The position numbers and the translations under genes were made by a program. From Cryptomeria japonica (taxonomy: Eukaryota; Streptophyta; Pinopsida; Cupressales; Cupressaceae), in assembly GCF_030272615.1 (NCBI RefSeq), contig NC_081406.1, forward strand, positions 248,741,218-248,805,217: a stretch of 64,000 bases of DNA. Reading direction: 5' to 3'. The notes beneath the pieces were generated by a model, which saw only the letters and a program-made list of their open reading frames with translations, was not told the DNA's origin and made no database searches. This document shows positions 62,813-64,000 of the stretch, in pieces. Position 1 is the stretch's first letter. Each line of letters opens with the position of its first letter.

Positions 62813-64000
62813 CAATGATATTCAAAGAATCTTTATTTCTAATTTACAAAAAGACATTAGAGACAAACTTTTGTTTTCTGAGTTTACTTCTTTCCAACAG
62901 TTGTGTGCAACTCTTCACAATTATCAACTGACTGTGAGTGAAATGGAACAATCACATCCTATGGCTCCGAGTGATAAGGGTGATAGCAGTCAACAACCAT
63001 TTGGGAAGTTTAAACCGAACAGAGATTCCATCAAATTCAATGAAAACATCATCAACAACAATGTGAATGCAGCATCAGGTGTGCCTCCTATTTCTAAATT
63101 TTTCAAGAAAGAAAGAAAGTATACTCCTTTGAATGAATCATTGCATGGTATTATGAATAAGTTATTGGAACAAAATGTGCTTACTCTTCCTCCTATAAGA
63201 CAAATTGATCCTGCAAAGATTACTTCCCCTTATTTTGATCATAAAGCTTTTTGTCATTTTCATCGTCAGTCTGGTCATGATACTGAAAAATGTTTTTCTT
63301 TAAAGGGTAAAATTCAGGATTTGATTGATAATAATACTATTTCTGTTTCTGGAGTAAATGATAAAGGCAACACATCTGTAGCTCCTCCTAATCAAAATCT
63401 TCAGATTTTTACTGATCCATTACCTTCTCATACTTCTCATACCTCTAATGCGATTGAGGCTAATGATTCCTCTCTCTCATCTGATGGTCTTGTGTCTATG
63501 ACTCCGAATGTGATTAATTTTGTAGAGCAGCAAGAAATCCCTAAAGAACCTTCCATCACATTTGATTCTAGTGAAAACATTAGAGCACCTGATGGTCCTT
63601 TATACATAGTTGCAAAAGTCAAGAATACACCTTGCCGTGGAGTGCTTATTGATCCTTCGTGCATGGTTAATGTTATTACTGAGGAATTTCTTTTTACTTT
63701 GCAATTGAATCAAGTGATATATGACAAAACAGATGTGGTTGTGAAATTATTTGATGCATTTTCTTCTCCTGCAATTGGTTCTATTACATTGCCTATTGAA
63801 GTCCATAACAAATCTCTTGATGTGAACTTTGCTATTATTCCTTCTTCCAAACAATTTCGTGTGAAGCTTGGCTATCCTTGGCTATCTTCCATGAAGGCTA
63901 TTGCTTCTCCTATTCACAAGTGTTTAAAATTTCCCCATAATGGTGAAGTTGTTACTGTCAATCATAGTCTCTTTAAACCAGCTGAAAGAACTTCTAGTGT
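62785..64000 (+). pseudogene. Gypsy gag C-terminus and protease, shifted frame, runs off window
   Basis: Continues gag after the frameshift: DNDIQRIFISNLQKDI, QLCATLHNYQL, then a zinc-binding CHFHRQSGHDTEKC (CX2HX4HX4C, His in place of the second Cys) at about 63252, followed by LKGKIQDLID. The protease-like region has GVLIDPSCMVNVITEEF, where a retropepsin D-S/T-G triad would be expected, and RVKLGYPWLSSMKAI. The frame stays open from about 62785 to the window end at SLFKPAERTSS, so apart from the upstream shift it looks uninterrupted. RT should follow. Confidence 0.8.

Larger units (their letters stand above)
59274..64000 (+). mobile_element. Ty3/gypsy retrotransposon, 5' part
   Basis: LTR, primer site, a long leader, gag and the protease region are present. 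RT, RNase H, integrase and the 3' LTR lie beyond the window. The gag zinc-binding motif and leader length suggest the Tat/Ogre side of the gypsy superfamily, as an inference. The preceding five bases are ATATC, the expected target-site duplication. Confidence 0.82.

Overview
This window looks like a stretch of a large, repeat-rich land-plant nuclear genome, and I found no intact host gene. It is AT-rich, with long stretches that have no recognisable coding content. Almost everything identifiable is a retrotransposon in some stage of decay. The mix (several Ty1/copia lineages, a Ty3/gypsy element with a long leader, and a LINE with an RNase H domain) fits any big plant genome. Gymnosperm origin is a guess from bloat and divergence, not a proof.

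Layout. 1-1.58 kb: LINE ORF1 remnant on the minus strand. 3.06-5.5 kb: old tandem array of roughly 250-bp units, split by a solo LTR (3656-5260). 5.76-8.76 kb: long minus-strand copia LTR with its polypurine tracts and a scrap of internal sequence. 10.7-13.9 kb: 5'-truncated copia element (+) whose reverse transcriptase has lost its catalytic box. 14.55-19.77 kb: minus-strand copia element that has lost its whole reverse transcriptase. 20.38-23.47 kb: inverted repeat enclosing about 2.7 kb of CT/GA simple sequence. 28.2-30.2 kb: minus-strand pseudogene of the same protein family as the LINE ORF3 described below. 30.9-32.0 kb: gypsy-LTR-like remnant. 32.4-33.9 kb: second copy of the solo-LTR family. 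36.44-46.72 kb: 5'-truncated LINE bounded by a perfect 17-bp target-site duplication and interrupted by a Tnt1-like copia element (38102-43036, target-site duplication GTCAC). 49.8-57.9 kb: old copia LTR split by a full-length 6.8-kb copia element (50685-57460, target-site duplication GTATT). 57.97-59.27 kb: minus-strand copia LTR, cut by a Ty3/gypsy element that starts at 59274 and runs off the window end.

How parts relate. The nested insertions give a relative history: the LINE landed before the Tnt1-like element, the old copia LTR before the 6.8-kb copia, and the minus copia LTR before the gypsy element. All coding regions carry stops or frameshifts, so none is likely to be autonomous as read here. 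The gypsy gag is closest to intact.

Most interesting. The LINE's target-site duplication encloses a third reading frame downstream of ORF2 (44820-46548). It encodes a conserved domain plus a charged, coiled-coil-like tail. A diverged relative of the same protein, with a similar 3' end, lies at 28.2-30.2 kb on the other strand. This suggests a plant LINE lineage that carries an extra 3' ORF.
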